From NCBI RefSeq assembly GCF_001429285.1, contig NZ_LMJJ01000043.1, forward strand, positions 226,184 to 290,183: 64,000 nucleotides of DNA, read 5' to 3'. The DNA is from Ensifer sp. Root278. GTDB taxonomy: Bacteria; Pseudomonadota; Alphaproteobacteria; Rhizobiales; Rhizobiaceae. Positions 27,143-36,452 of this stretch are shown here, in pieces (the stretch's first letter is position 1; the number at the start of each line of letters is the position of its first letter). Both the position numbers and the translations under genes were made by a program. The notes beneath the pieces are model-generated. The model saw only the letters and a list, made by a program, of their open reading frames with translations, was not told the origin of the DNA and searched no databases.

Positions 27143-28858
27143 TCACGTGCCCGCTCGGGCCGGTGGCTGCAGATAGGTATCGAAGACCCAGTCGCTGTCG
27201 CCGAAGGCTTCGATCGTGCCATTGCGCATGATCGCGATCTTGTTGGTCACCGGGAGAATGCCCATGCGGTGCGTGATGATGATGATCATCATCCCCATGG
27301 CGCGCATGCGGGCGATTGCTGCAAACAATCGGCGTTCGCCGTCGTAATCCAGACTGGAATTGGGATCGTCGAGGACGACGAGGGCGGGATTGCCGTAAAC
27401 CGCGCGCGCCAGTCCCAGCTGCTGGCGTTGGGCCCGAAGCAGGGTCGCGCCGCCATCGCCGACATCCGTCTCGTAGCCCTGAGGCAGTTGCATGATCGCA
27501 TCGTGCAGCCCGACAAGCTTTGCCGCTTCGATGACCTTGCCGACGTCGGTTCCGTCGAGCCGGCCGACGACGTCCTTCACCGCGCCGCCGAAGAGTTCGA
27601 TGTCCTGCGGCAGGTAGCCGACATGACGCATGCCGCCGCCGAGCCGGAGGGTGGCAATATCGACGCCGCCGAGCAGGGCGCTGCCGCAGGTCGTCGGCTG
27701 AACGCCCGCTATGATGCGGCCAAGCGTCGACTTTCCGGAACCGGATGGACCGATCAGCGCAAGACAATCGCCCGGCGCCAGCCGCAAAGTAACGGCATTC
27801 AGTATCTGACGGTTGCCCGAAGGAAGCATGTAACCGACGCGGTCGAGCACGAGCCCGCCCGCTTCGGGCATCGGTATCGTGCGTGCGCTCTCCTGCGACG
27901 CGATCGATATCAACATCGCGTTGATGCGATTGAATGCGGCATAGGCGAAGGCCACGGCGCGCCACCCGCCGATCGCGCCCTCGATCGGGGCAAGCCCGCG
28001 ACCGAGAAGCAGGCTGGAGACGAAGATGATGCCGGGGTTTCCGCTTTCCTCCAGGACGAGCCAGGCTGCGGATCCCATCATCAGGATCTGCGCCAGCATG
28101 CGCACCGATTTCGAGAGCCCGAGAATGGTTTCGGTGCGCTTCATCGCATCGTCTTGCGCCTGTCGTGCGGTCTCGGCGTCGCGATAGACGAGTTGGGCGG
28201 CGCCATTCTGCATGTTCATCGCGCGGATGACCTGGATATACCGCAACGCCGTCGCGAAACGCATGTGGCTGCGGGAGAGCGCCAGGTTCGCTTTCATTAA
28301 CGGCTGCCGGGTCGCGAATTCCGTCGCGATGGCGAGCAGCAGCAAGGTGAGCGCGGTGAATAGCCCGATGGTTCCGAGCAACGGATGGACTAGGAACAGA
28401 AGCAGCAGGAAGATCGGCGCCCAGGGAACGTCGAAAAGCAGCGAGCTGGCCGGGGCGTCGAGGAACTGGCGCAGGATCGATAGGTCGCGGTAGCAATCGT
28501 TGGCGAGGTTCGTTTCGGTGCGGGCGCCATATTCGAAGCAGGCCGTCAGCACGACGGGCCGCAAGCGGTGATCGAGCCAGCTGCCGATCCGCGACAGCGC
28601 GGCGCGGCGAACGATATCCAGGATCGAGCCGACCAACACCGCTGCCGCGATGATGAGCGTCAGCATCAACAGCGTGTCGGCGCTGCGGCTCGACAGGACG
28701 CGATCGTAGATCTGCAACAGGTAGATGGAAGGCGCCAGCAGGAACAGGTTGTAGGCGCAGCTATAGAGGAAGACCAGCAGGAACGCTCCCGTGCAGGCCT
28801 TGAGAGCCAGGACCAGATGGGTTGGAGAGTGCTGCGCCCCTGTCGGATTCGTCGTCAT
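27143..28858 (-). CDS. Type I secretion ABC exporter with degenerate ATPase motifs, cassette 1
   Basis: 571 residues: six-helix membrane domain then one ATPase domain (PrtD/AprD type, no peptidase domain). Walker A is normal (GPSGSGKS, 370-377). The signature, usually LSGGQ, reads LLRAQ (473-477), and the catalytic glutamate after Walker B is Asp498 (VVLDDPNSSLD). The H-loop His530 (IITHR) is intact. Such changes usually lower ATPase activity and are typical of one half of a heterodimeric ABC protein. The exporter at 53997 has the complementary pattern. Follows the two substrate genes on the same strand, after a hairpin. Confidence 0.9.
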   Translation of the reverse strand: MTTNPTGAQHSPTHLVLALKACTGAFLLVFLYSCAYNLFLLAPSIYLLQIYDRVLSSRSADTLLMLTLIIAAAVLVGSILDIVRRAALSRIGSWLDHRLRPVVLTACFEYGARTETNLANDCYRDLSILRQFLDAPASSLLFDVPWAPIFLLLLFLVHPLLGTIGLFTALTLLLLAIATEFATRQPLMKANLALSRSHMRFATALRYIQVIRAMNMQNGAAQLVYRDAETARQAQDDAMKRTETILGLSKSVRMLAQILMMGSAAWLVLEESGNPGIIFVSSLLLGRGLAPIEGAIGGWRAVAFAYAAFNRINAMLISIASQESARTIPMPEAGGLVLDRVGYMLPSGNRQILNAVTLRLAPGDCLALIGPSGSGKSTLGRIIAGVQPTTCGSALLGGVDIATLRLGGGMRHVGYLPQDIELFGGAVKDVVGRLDGTDVGKVIEAAKLVGLHDAIMQLPQGYETDVGDGGATLLRAQRQQLGLARAVYGNPALVVLDDPNSSLDYDGERRLFAAIARMRAMGMMIIIITHRMGILPVTNKIAIMRNGTIEAFGDSDWVFDTYLQPPARAGT

Positions 28859-29004
28859 TATCGGATCTCGATCGGATCGGCATGATCGATGCTGATGCGG
28901 TCGGCTTGGCTGCTTCAGGCTTCTTTTGCTCGGGCTCGATCCGTGGCCAAATGCAACTCAAAGGTCCCGTAGCGTTCTTGCACGCCGCGACACAGGTGAA
29001 AGGA

Positions 29005-29030
29005 GGATCGCCGGCCATGGCCGGCGATCC
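29005..29030 (-). terminator. Hairpin between substrate gene and exporter gene, cassette 1
   Basis: A 26-base perfect palindrome (arms GGATCGCCGGC / GCCGGCGATCC, loop CATG) lies 12 bases after the stop of the 198-residue gene. No T-run follows on the minus strand, so it may attenuate transcription or protect the substrate mRNA end rather than stop transcription fully. Confidence 0.6.
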
Positions 29031-29042
29031 TTGTCGAGCGAC

Positions 29043-29639
29043 TCAGATACCGATGTCGCTGATGTTGCCTAATGTGTTGTCGAAATTGTCGAGAACGTTC
29101 GAGACCGCCGTGGTGGTAGTCGTCGTGGTGGTTTCCGAGATCGGGTTCGAATGAACCAGAGCGGCGGAAATATCGCCACCGAGCGCCGTTGCGCCGCTGC
29201 CGCCAGCCCCGCCCATGCCCGAGATGATCGTCGCACCTTGGTCGGCGAGCAGGGTCGTGGTTTGCGTAGCGGTGGTGTTAGCACCTACCGTTGCCGTGTT
29301 GCCGCCGCTGGTGTTGCTCTGGTCGCCACTCGAGGTCGGATTGCCGCCTGCGCCGCCTGCACCGCTGTTGGTAAGCGAAGCAAGGACGGCGATCGGTACC
29401 TGGATGAAGCCACCGCCATCAGCGCTGCCGGTGCCCCAGGCCGCAGCCTGGCCGACGTCATCGCCGTTGTCGACGGTGGGGACTGAGCCGACGACGGTCT
29501 GCGTCGGGGCAACCGTGACAACTGGGGTGTAGTTGATATCGCCGTTGTTGGTGCCGTCGCCGCCGTTGCCGGCGCTCGCGTCGCCCGCGACGGGATTGGT
29601 GAAGTTGATCGTGTCGGTGGTTAGTTGCGAGATAGGCAT
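29043..29639 (-). CDS. Predicted type I secreted glycine/threonine-rich protein, cassette 1
   Basis: 198 residues, family not recognised. No Sec signal peptide. It is rich in Gly, Thr, Asn and Ala, with blocks such as SGMGGAGGSGATALGGD and NTSGGNTATVGANTTATQ, and a run of eight threonines. It ends in DNTLGNISDIGI, an acidic and hydrophobic tail compatible with an uncleaved C-terminal type I signal. A GGAG site precedes the start. Its position directly before the ABC exporter suggests it is a substrate. It shares Gly-Gly-x-Gly-Gly blocks with the 354-residue neighbour. Confidence 0.68.
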   Translation of the reverse strand: MPISQLTTDTINFTNPVAGDASAGNGGDGTNNGDINYTPVVTVAPTQTVVGSVPTVDNGDDVGQAAAWGTGSADGGGFIQVPIAVLASLTNSGAGGAGGNPTSSGDQSNTSGGNTATVGANTTATQTTTLLADQGATIISGMGGAGGSGATALGGDISAALVHSNPISETTTTTTTTAVSNVLDNFDNTLGNISDIGI

Positions 29640-29931
29640 AGCGTCGCTCCTCTACTTGTTGCCCCGTAGTCTTGGACGGTTCGATGCCACAGCACACCGC
29701 CGCAGCGGGGGACAGCGCGAAGATATGGTGCGCGTGATCATCGGGGGGAACCAGCCGGACATTCGGGGACGTTCCTTTGGGTAGGGTCCGCCCGCGCTTC
29801 AGGCTTCGGCCGGCGTCAAGCGCTCCGGCGGCGCGCGGTTTCAAGTATATTGGCCGTGGGTGATGGTGGCAGAACGCCATGTCTCCGTGGCGCCAGAGCC
29901 GCTTGTTGGGCTTGATCTGGAATGCGGCGGG

Positions 29932-30996
29932 TCAGCCGTGCAGGACGTCGTCGATCAGCGCGGCATTGGTCTCGGCGATGTTGCCTTCGCCGCCCGCTCC
30001 CCCGATGCCGCCGATCTGCAGTGTATGCTGGTCGACGAGCAGGTGGTTGAGCTGGTCCGCCTCGGCGGTGCCGCCGGCGGGCACGGCGATGTTGAGCGGG
30101 TGGAAGTAGCCGATGTTGACGTCGACTGCGCTGCCGTTCGAATAGCCGTCACCGCCGCCGCCGGCGACCCCGCTTCCGGTGAAGATCGTGTCCGATGAGA
30201 GGTTGAAACCACCGCCCTTGCCGCCGATGCCGGCGATCTGCACGCCGCCCTGGTCGAAGATCACGTTGTTCGACTGCGTGGCGTGGGCATCGCCGCCGGC
30301 CGCGCCGACAGCAATGTTGATGGGCGAGAACACAGCGACGTTCACGTCGACCATGCTGCCGATGAAAGTGCCGTCACCACCATGGCCCGCGTAGGCGTCG
30401 CCATTGAAAATGAACGTCGCGCCCTGCGGCTGGGCCGGCGCGGTATTGCCGGCAACGTTATGATCCCCGCCGGAGCCGCCAACACCGCCGATCTGGGTGG
30501 CGCCTTGAAGGAAGGCGGCATTGTTTGTTTGTCCGGCCGTGGAGGTCGAACCCTGACCGGCCGCGACAGCCAGGTTCAAAGGCGCAAACACCGCGGTGTC
30601 GGTGCTGACGAGGCCGCCAAAAAAGCTGCCGTCGCCGCCACCGCCGGCCACGCTGCCGCCGCCGTGGCCGCCGGCAACATTACCATTCCCGCCTTCACCG
30701 CCGATGCCCGCCATCTCGGTGACGTGCTGATTCATCAGTGCGGTATTGCCTTGGTGCGCATCGGCGTCCGTGTGCGAGCCGGCGATTGCCGCGTTCGACG
30801 GTGTGAACATTGCCAGCGTGTTGCTGCCGATCGTACCCAGGCTTGTGCCGTCGCCGCCGCTTCCGGCGGAGTTCTGCGCCGGCGCTATGTCGAGTGGAAG
30901 CCACGTCGGGACCAGTGCGAGATGTCCGCCGGCAACTGTGCTCTGATTGGAGTTCGCGTTCGGTGCCTCTTCCGACAAAAGACGAGTTTCCGCCAT
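29932..30996 (-). CDS. Predicted type I secreted protein with four 60-residue repeats, cassette 1
   Basis: 354 residues, no Sec signal, family not recognised. Four repeats of about 60 residues (46-105, 118-177, 204-262, 279-337) each start GxGGDG, pass through a VxxNxAxFxPxNIAV block and end QIxGIGGxGG. Between them are Gly/Asn-rich linkers. The repeats are not RTX nonapeptides, although GGDG steps could bind calcium. The C-terminus AETNAALIDDVLHG is acidic and hydrophobic. Start 30996 was chosen because GGGAG lies eight bases upstream; the frame is open to 31059. First gene of cassette 1, so probably the main substrate. Confidence 0.7.
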   Translation of the reverse strand: MAETRLLSEEAPNANSNQSTVAGGHLALVPTWLPLDIAPAQNSAGSGGDGTSLGTIGSNTLAMFTPSNAAIAGSHTDADAHQGNTALMNQHVTEMAGIGGEGGNGNVAGGHGGGSVAGGGGDGSFFGGLVSTDTAVFAPLNLAVAAGQGSTSTAGQTNNAAFLQGATQIGGVGGSGGDHNVAGNTAPAQPQGATFIFNGDAYAGHGGDGTFIGSMVDVNVAVFSPINIAVGAAGGDAHATQSNNVIFDQGGVQIAGIGGKGGGFNLSSDTIFTGSGVAGGGGDGYSNGSAVDVNIGYFHPLNIAVPAGGTAEADQLNHLLVDQHTLQIGGIGGAGGEGNIAETNAALIDDVLHG

Positions 30997-31180
30997 CGCC
31001 ATCACTCCCATAGACTTCATCCCTCGCAGCACGATCATGCGACGTGTACGAGCGCGCATCGCGAGCTATTTTGAAGGCGGTTGCGGCAAAAGGTGAGCCT
31101 GCAATTCGGCTACGTCCGTTCGGGGAGGTCATTAGCCAATCGGCTATCGTGGCCAGGCACCCCGAGTGGTAATGCAAGGC

Positions 31181-32176
31181 TCACTTCGGCAGTGTCGCGC
31201 GCATTTGGCGCGGCGACTGGCCGAAGGTCTTGGCAAATGTCCTGGAGAAATGCCCCGCGCTTTCGAAGCCGACTTCGAGGGCGATCTCGATGAGCGAGGC
31301 ATCGGTCTGGGCGAGAAGGTGCTTGGCGCGTTCCAGCCGGAATTTCCTGTAGACGTGCGCGGGCGACATCTTGGCTTTTTCCATGAACAGGCGCTCGAGT
31401 TGCCTGCGTGACAGACCGACGGAGGCCGCCAGCTCAGGGATCGAGAGCGTGTTCTCGGTATTCTGCTCCATGATGATAAGCGCAGCGTTGAGGCGGGGGT
31501 CGTTGCTCTCGATCGCGAGCGGCTTCCTCGGCTGGACATGAAGATGCGAGCGGGCCTTGTCGATCTGCAGGACTTCCAGCGCATTGCGCTCCGCCTCCCT
31601 GCTGATGTGGAGGCGCACGATGTGGGCGGCCATGTCGGCCGCGCTGCTGCCGCCGGCGCAAGAGCCGCGGGTGCGGTCGAGATTGAAGAGGCGGTCCGAG
31701 CGCACCTTCAAGTCCGGGAAGCGTTCGCGGAACGCCTGATAGTGGAGCCAGCTGACGCAAACGACGTGCCCCGCCATGAGCCCGGCTTCCGCCAGGATGA
31801 AGGTGCCGGTGCACAGGCCGATCAACGGCACTTTCTTCGCGGCTGCCTTCTTCAGGAAAGCGATCGTCTCGTTGTCGATCGGGTGCTCGTTCTTGAGCAG
31901 GCCGCCGACCATCACGATGTAGTCGAACTGGCCGGGATCGACGAGGTCAGACGTGGGCGCCACCTGTACCCCGCAACTGGATGCGATCAGATGGCGGGTG
32001 TTGCCAAGCACCTGCCAATCGGCACGCACGCGGCCCGATTTATCGAGCTCGTCGCTCGCCAGCCGAAGCGTGTCGATGAAGAGAGCGAAGGCCGAGAGTG
32101 TGAACGACCGGGCGAGCACGAAACCTATCTTGAGGCGATTGGCTGCAGCATCGTTGGATTTCGTGTTCATCGTCAT
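31181..32176 (-). CDS. GlxA-family AraC-type regulator
   Basis: 331 residues. N-terminal DJ-1/PfpI-like domain (FDYIVMVGGLLKN, then PLIGLCTGTFILAEAGLMAG with the nucleophile-elbow Cys) and a C-terminal AraC double helix-turn-helix (IPELAASVGLSRRQLERLFM and IALEVGFESAGHFSRTFAKT). GlxA-type regulators often control catabolism of amines or quaternary ammonium compounds such as carnitine and choline (family knowledge). No such genes are adjacent, so the target is unknown. Start 32176 or the ATG at 32170. Confidence 0.9.
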   Translation of the reverse strand: MTMNTKSNDAAANRLKIGFVLARSFTLSAFALFIDTLRLASDELDKSGRVRADWQVLGNTRHLIASSCGVQVAPTSDLVDPGQFDYIVMVGGLLKNEHPIDNETIAFLKKAAAKKVPLIGLCTGTFILAEAGLMAGHVVCVSWLHYQAFRERFPDLKVRSDRLFNLDRTRGSCAGGSSAADMAAHIVRLHISREAERNALEVLQIDKARSHLHVQPRKPLAIESNDPRLNAALIIMEQNTENTLSIPELAASVGLSRRQLERLFMEKAKMSPAHVYRKFRLERAKHLLAQTDASLIEIALEVGFESAGHFSRTFAKTFGQSPRQMRATLPK

Positions 32177-32577
32177 TGCGAACCCACTTTAAACTCGTCA
32201 TGCCCATTGGTTGGCGCGCAGGTCACTTGTCGCGGCCCGACGGTCGTCGCGCGACTTTGCAAGCGCCGATAACAGGAACCGCAAGCCTCCGGTTCCGCCG
32301 AACCTGGTCCCGATCCGTTATCCTATCTGAAATCTGCGTGCTAGGGGATCACAATCATCCACGAAGATCAGCCGGCGCCCGATGCGCTCTACTCTTTCAG
32401 TTCCCTGCTGGCTGTTGCTCATCGCGGGATGAAGCAGACCTGCAACGGGCACCATGTCGCATGACGACAGCCTGCGATCAGAATGGTCTAGAGTTGTAAT
32501 ATTAGAACAAAAAAAGTTTGACATTTCAATCGAAAGAATAGTTATAAAGATAACAACAAATCGTTTGGATCTATCAG
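32177..32577 (+). promoter_or_regulatory. Intergenic region with promoter for the sugar-acid kinase operon
   Basis: 401 bases without a gene. The right end is strongly AT-rich. TTGACA (32518-32523) and TATAAA (32543-32548), spaced 19 bases, form a plausible sigma-70 promoter just before ATG 32578, implying a very short leader. A GGAACCG / CGGTTCC inverted repeat lies near 32275-32296. No other structure was seen. Confidence 0.5.
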
Positions 32578-33606
32578 ATGCTCGCCATTGTCGCTGATGA
32601 CCTGACCGGCGCACTGGATGCCGCGGCGCCGTTTGCTGCGAGGGGCTTCCATGTCGAAGTCGCATTGGCGATCGAAGCGATCGGCGATGCTCTGGGGGCA
32701 GGTCCGGACGTGCTCTCGATCAATCTCGGCTCGCGCGAACTGAGCGCCGAAAGTGCCAGGCAACGTGCCGCAGCCGCTCTCGGCGCGCTCCCTTCCAGTT
32801 GGCGGATCTTCAAGAAGATCGACTCTCGTCTGAAAGGCAACATTGCCGCCGAACTCGATGCGATGTTCTTCCATTCTGCCTTAGTGGCGCCGGCCATTCC
32901 TGCCTTTGGCCGGGTGGTGACATCCGGCCGCGTTCAAGGCTTTGGGGTGGATGCGCCCATTTCCGTTGCCGAGAGGCTCGGCCGGCATGCGGCAAGAGCC
33001 TTGATCCCGGATGCATCCACCGAGGCCGAAATGCGCGCTCTGCTCGAAGAGGCGGAGCGAAGCGGCACCGATCTGCTGATCGGAGCGCGTGGCCTGGCCG
33101 AAGCGCTTGCCGAGCGGATGAGTGACGGAGAGGAAGCAAGCGCTGCCGAAATGTCGGGTGGCCCGGCCTTGTTCGTTATCGGGTCCCGCGACCCGATTAC
33201 CCTTGCCCAGATCGACGCGCTTCGCAGTGTCCTTGCTCTTTCCTACCTGCCGGCGCCGAATGGGCGGCTTGTCGGGTCAAGCGACGCTGGCGGCGCGATC
33301 ACCCTCGTTCAGGCGGTGCCGGGCGAAGGGGAGGTGACGCCGGAGGCGGTTTCCGAGGCGCTTGCTGAAAGCGTTTGTCAGGGCCTTGTCGAAGCGGCAG
33401 GAACGCTGCTTCTGTCCGGTGGCGCCACCGCAGAGGCGGTTCTGAAGAAAATGGGCGTTCAGCGCTTTCGCCTGCTTGGTGAGTGCCTGCCGGGCCTGGG
33501 CTTGGCTGAGGTCGATGGACGTTGCATCATCGCCAAGTCCGGCGGATTCGGCGTGCCGGACACGCTGAAGGAAATCGCGGAGGCTGTCCTCCGCAAGATG
33601 GGATGA
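32578..33606 (+). CDS. Four-carbon acid sugar kinase family protein (DUF1537)
   Basis: 342 residues. The opening IVADDLTGALDAAAPFAARG and the block IFKKIDSRLKGNIAAELDAM are the hallmarks of the kinase family that phosphorylates D-threonate, D-erythronate and related acids. The C-terminal domain has the nucleotide-binding motif LLLSGGATAEAVL and the final AKSGGFGVPDTL. In the published D-threonate route such a kinase feeds a PdxA2 dehydrogenase, and a PdxA2 gene lies at 35496. No ribosome site is obvious; the leader is very short. Exact substrate unknown. Confidence 0.9.
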   Translation: MLAIVADDLTGALDAAAPFAARGFHVEVALAIEAIGDALGAGPDVLSINLGSRELSAESARQRAAAALGALPSSWRIFKKIDSRLKGNIAAELDAMFFHSALVAPAIPAFGRVVTSGRVQGFGVDAPISVAERLGRHAARALIPDASTEAEMRALLEEAERSGTDLLIGARGLAEALAERMSDGEEASAAEMSGGPALFVIGSRDPITLAQIDALRSVLALSYLPAPNGRLVGSSDAGGAITLVQAVPGEGEVTPEAVSEALAESVCQGLVEAAGTLLLSGGATAEAVLKKMGVQRFRLLGECLPGLGLAEVDGRCIIAKSGGFGVPDTLKEIAEAVLRKMG

Positions 33607-33609
33607 CGG

Positions 33610-34311
33610 ATGGGACTGGAGAACGGAACAGCACGCAAGAGCCTCGGCGATCTCGTCTTTGAGCGCATGCACCGAGCGATCAAATCCGGCGCCTACAAGC
33701 CGGACGAGCGCTTGCCGACTGAGCACGATCTGGCAAGCGAGTTCGAGGTTTCCCGCCCGATCATTCGCGAAGCGCTGCGCCGGCTGCGCGAGCAGGGTTT
33801 CATCTATTCGCGGCGCGGCGCTGGCAGCTTCGTTCGCGCTGTCGGCATGCGTGAGCCGCTTGGCTTCGGGCAGTTGGAGAACGTCGCCGATCTTCTGAAC
33901 TGCTACGAGTTCCGCCTGACGGTCGAGCCGGCTGCAGCTGCAGCTGCGGCCGAGCGGCACGACGCTGCCACCTTGGCCGCCATCCGTCAGGCACTGGAAC
34001 TGATGCGGGACGCCACCAACCGGCAATCGCACCGGGAGGATGCGGACTTCCAGTTTCATCTCGCGATCGCGCGCGCCGCCCAGAACAGTTATTTCTTCAC
34101 GGCGATGGAAGCGCTGAAGGACCATATCGCCGTCGGCATGCGGTTTCACGGTGCTTCGGTCAAGCGGGAGACCACCGGGCTGACGCGCGTCTTCGCGGAG
34201 CACGAGGCGATTGCCGAAGCCATTGCCGCGCGCGAAGCCGCAAAGGCGAGACAACTCATGCAAGACCACCTCGCCGGGTCCCGCGAGCGCCTGTTCCAGG
34301 CGACCAAATAG
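33610..34311 (+). CDS. GntR/FadR-family regulator (FCD domain)
   Basis: 233 residues. Winged helix with KSGAYKPDERLPTEHDLASE and SRPIIREALRRLREQGFI, wing RRGAGSFV, then an all-helical FCD domain with metal-type Asp/His residues (DFQFHLAIARAAQN, EHEAIAEAIAA). It starts three bases after the kinase stop and is probably co-transcribed with it. Likely represses the surrounding sugar-acid island and responds to a sugar acid. Ends at a strong terminator. Confidence 0.92.
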   Translation: MGLENGTARKSLGDLVFERMHRAIKSGAYKPDERLPTEHDLASEFEVSRPIIREALRRLREQGFIYSRRGAGSFVRAVGMREPLGFGQLENVADLLNCYEFRLTVEPAAAAAAAERHDAATLAAIRQALELMRDATNRQSHREDADFQFHLAIARAAQNSYFFTAMEALKDHIAVGMRFHGASVKRETTGLTRVFAEHEAIAEAIAAREAAKARQLMQDHLAGSRERLFQATK

Positions 34312-34326
34312 TGATCTCGAATGCGA

Positions 34327-34355
34327 AAACCCCGGCTGCTGCCGGGGTTTGATTT
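34327..34355 (+). terminator. Rho-independent terminator after the GntR gene
   Basis: Perfect 10-bp stem AAACCCCGGC-TGCT-GCCGGGGTTT followed by GATTTTT, 15 bases past the stop codon. The AAAAC run on the other side lets it also serve the convergent leftward operon. Confidence 0.9.
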
Positions 34356-34372
34356 TTGCAGTGGCCGGTGGG

Positions 34373-35491
34373 TCAGAAGGCTGCCCTGTAGACGGCGAGC
34401 ACGTCTTCGACGCTCATATCGACGGGATTGTTGTCCATCAGCCGGCGGTTGGCATGGGCCTCGCTGGCATAAAGCGGCAAGTCGTCGGCATTTGCGCCGT
34501 GGGCGGCAAGCGACATTTCGATGCCGAGATCGCGGCAGAAGCCGCATGCTGCATCCAGGAGTTCCCGGGGGGACAGATTTTCGCCAAGACCTAAGGCCTG
34601 GGCGACTTCCGCCGTCTTGCTCACGGCTACCGGCTGGTTGAAGGCGAGCACGTGCGGAAAGATGATGGCATTTGCCAGGCCATGGGGCAGGCGAAGCCTC
34701 GTGCCGAGCGGATAGGCGATGGCATGTCCGGCAGCGGTGTTGACCGGGCCAAGGCAGATGCCGCCGTAGTAGGAGGCAAGCATCATCCCTTCACGTGCCT
34801 CGGTATCGGCACCATCCCTGACTGCGCGCGCGAGATACTTGCCGGCGAGCTTGAAGCCCATACGGGCAAAGCCGTCGATCATCGGATGGGCGCGCCGATT
34901 GGTGAAGGCTTCCACGCAATGGGCCATGGCGTCGACGCCGGTGGCCGCGGTTACCGCCGACGGCACCGAATAGGTGAGTTCCGGATCGAGAACGGCGAAG
35001 TCAGCGATCATGTGTGGGCTTTCGACCGCGATCTTGTTCCCCTTGGCGGGATCAGTGATCAGCGAGCGGATACCGGCCTCCGAGCCGGTGCCGGCGGTCG
35101 TGGCGACCTGGGCAAGGCGCGTTTTGCGGCCAAGAACCCGGTTTGGCCCGGCGACATCGGCAAGCGTCTGCTCCGAGTCCCAAAGCACGGCAACCAGCTT
35201 GGCGACGTCGAGTACCGATCCGCCGCCAAGGCCGACGATGAGGTCCGGCTTGCTTTGACGCGCAGCGTCGAGCGCGGCGTTGAGCGTATCGACATCGGGT
35301 TCGCCCGGGATGGCGTCAAACACCGTGACGCGGCCCGAAAGCGTCAGGCGATCGACGAAGCCGGCGGTGATCGGCGTTGCGATGACGAGCACCGAACCGG
35401 CGTCGGCCGCCCAGGTGCCGACGTCTGCGATCGTGCCGGCGCCGACGGCGAGGCGACGCGGCTGGTGAAGGGTAAGGGGAGCGATGGTCAT
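34373..35491 (-). CDS. Iron-containing alcohol dehydrogenase
   Basis: 372 residues. The NAD-binding block LIVGLGGGSVLDVAKLVAVL and the catalytic region TTAGTGSEAGIRSLIT are typical. Metal ligands fit ATGVDAMAHCVEAFT (Asp, His) and LPHGLANAIIFPHV (two His). It oxidises or reduces an alcohol or hydroxy acid with NAD(P). Start 35491 has GAGGA upstream. It follows the PdxA2-like gene by four bases, so both act in one leftward operon with the sialidase-like gene. Confidence 0.93.
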   Translation of the reverse strand: MTIAPLTLHQPRRLAVGAGTIADVGTWAADAGSVLVIATPITAGFVDRLTLSGRVTVFDAIPGEPDVDTLNAALDAARQSKPDLIVGLGGGSVLDVAKLVAVLWDSEQTLADVAGPNRVLGRKTRLAQVATTAGTGSEAGIRSLITDPAKGNKIAVESPHMIADFAVLDPELTYSVPSAVTAATGVDAMAHCVEAFTNRRAHPMIDGFARMGFKLAGKYLARAVRDGADTEAREGMMLASYYGGICLGPVNTAAGHAIAYPLGTRLRLPHGLANAIIFPHVLAFNQPVAVSKTAEVAQALGLGENLSPRELLDAACGFCRDLGIEMSLAAHGANADDLPLYASEAHANRRLMDNNPVDMSVEDVLAVYRAAF

Positions 35492-35495
35492 CGTG

Positions 35496-36452
35496 TCATC
35501 CTCGCTTGGCGTCACCCGCGACGAGCTTGCGGGCATAGGCGATGGCGGAATTCATGTTGCCGTGGTTGGCGATGCCCTGGCCGGCGATGTCGAAAGCGGT
35601 GCCGTGATCGACCGAGGTTCGGTCGATCGGCAGGTCAACCGACACGTTCACGGCGGTATCGAAGGCGACGAGTTTCACCGGGATGTGCCCCTGGTCGTGA
35701 TACTGCGCGACCACGAGGTCGAAGGCGCCGGAATAGGCGCGGTGGAACACCGTGTCGGCGGAGATCGGGCCATAGGCATCGATCCCTTCTGCCCGCGCCG
35801 CCGTGACGGCCGGCGCGATCTGGTCGTCATCCTCGGTGCCGAAAAGGCCGTTCTCGCCGCAATGGGGATTGATGCCGGCGACTGCGATTTTGGGTGCCGC
35901 GTAGCCGATGCGTTTCAGATGGGCGTCGCCGGCGCGGATGGTGGCGAGAACCCGTTCGGTCGTCGAGCGCCGGATTGCTTCCTGCAGCGCCACATGGGTC
36001 GAAACGTGGATGACCTTGAGGCGCTCGGAGGCAAGCAGCATGTAGGCAGCCTTCGATCCCGTGAGGCTGCGCAACATGCCGGTGTGGCCGTCATAGTGAT
36101 GACCGGCAAGGTTGAGGGCTTCCTTGTTGATCGGCGCCGTCACGATGCAGCCGATGACGCCGGCTTCGGCGTCGCGCACCGCCATTTCGATGAAGCGGAA
36201 GGCGGCGTCGCCGGCGACCGGGCTCAACTGTCCCCAGGGAAGCGGCGCGCCCTCGATCGGCAGATCCACGACATGTGCGGTGAGATCAATCTCGAGGCCA
36301 AGGGCCGCACGGGCCGCCTCGAGCGTGGCGAGATTGCCGTAGATCCGGATCGTGTCGCGCTCTTGCTGCGACATGTCGGCGAGGGCACGCACCGAAATCT
36401 CGGGGCCGACGCCGCACGGGTCGCCCATGGTTATGCCGATGATGTTGCTCAT
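35496..36452 (-). CDS. pdxA2: PdxA2-like 4-phospho-hydroxyacid dehydrogenase
   Basis: 318 residues. Starts [15 protein letters not shown], with the family blocks [32 protein letters not shown] and [12 protein letters not shown] carrying metal-binding histidines and aspartates. The vitamin B6 enzyme PdxA has the same fold, but the context points to the PdxA2 group, which oxidises 4-phospho-D-threonate or -erythronate and yields dihydroxyacetone phosphate. The kinase at 32578 would make its substrate. It overlaps the sialidase-like gene by four bases. Confidence 0.9.
   Translation of the reverse strand: MSNIIGITMGDPCGVGPEISVRALADMSQQERDTIRIYGNLATLEAARAALGLEIDLTAHVVDLPIEGAPLPWGQLSPVAGDAAFRFIEMAVRDAEAGVIGCIVTAPINKEALNLAGHHYDGHTGMLRSLTGSKAAYMLLASERLKVIHVSTHVALQEAIRRSTTERVLATIRAGDAHLKRIGYAAPKIAVAGINPHCGENGLFGTEDDDQIAPAVTAARAEGIDAYGPISADTVFHRAYSGAFDLVVAQYHDQGHIPVKLVAFDTAVNVSVDLPIDRTSVDHGTAFDIAGQGIANHGNMNSAIAYARKLVAGDAKRG

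Noticed and set aside
35496-36452. Vitamin B6 biosynthesis PdxA
   Set aside because: Neighbours are a four-carbon acid sugar kinase and catabolic genes, not pyridoxine or ksgA-type genes.
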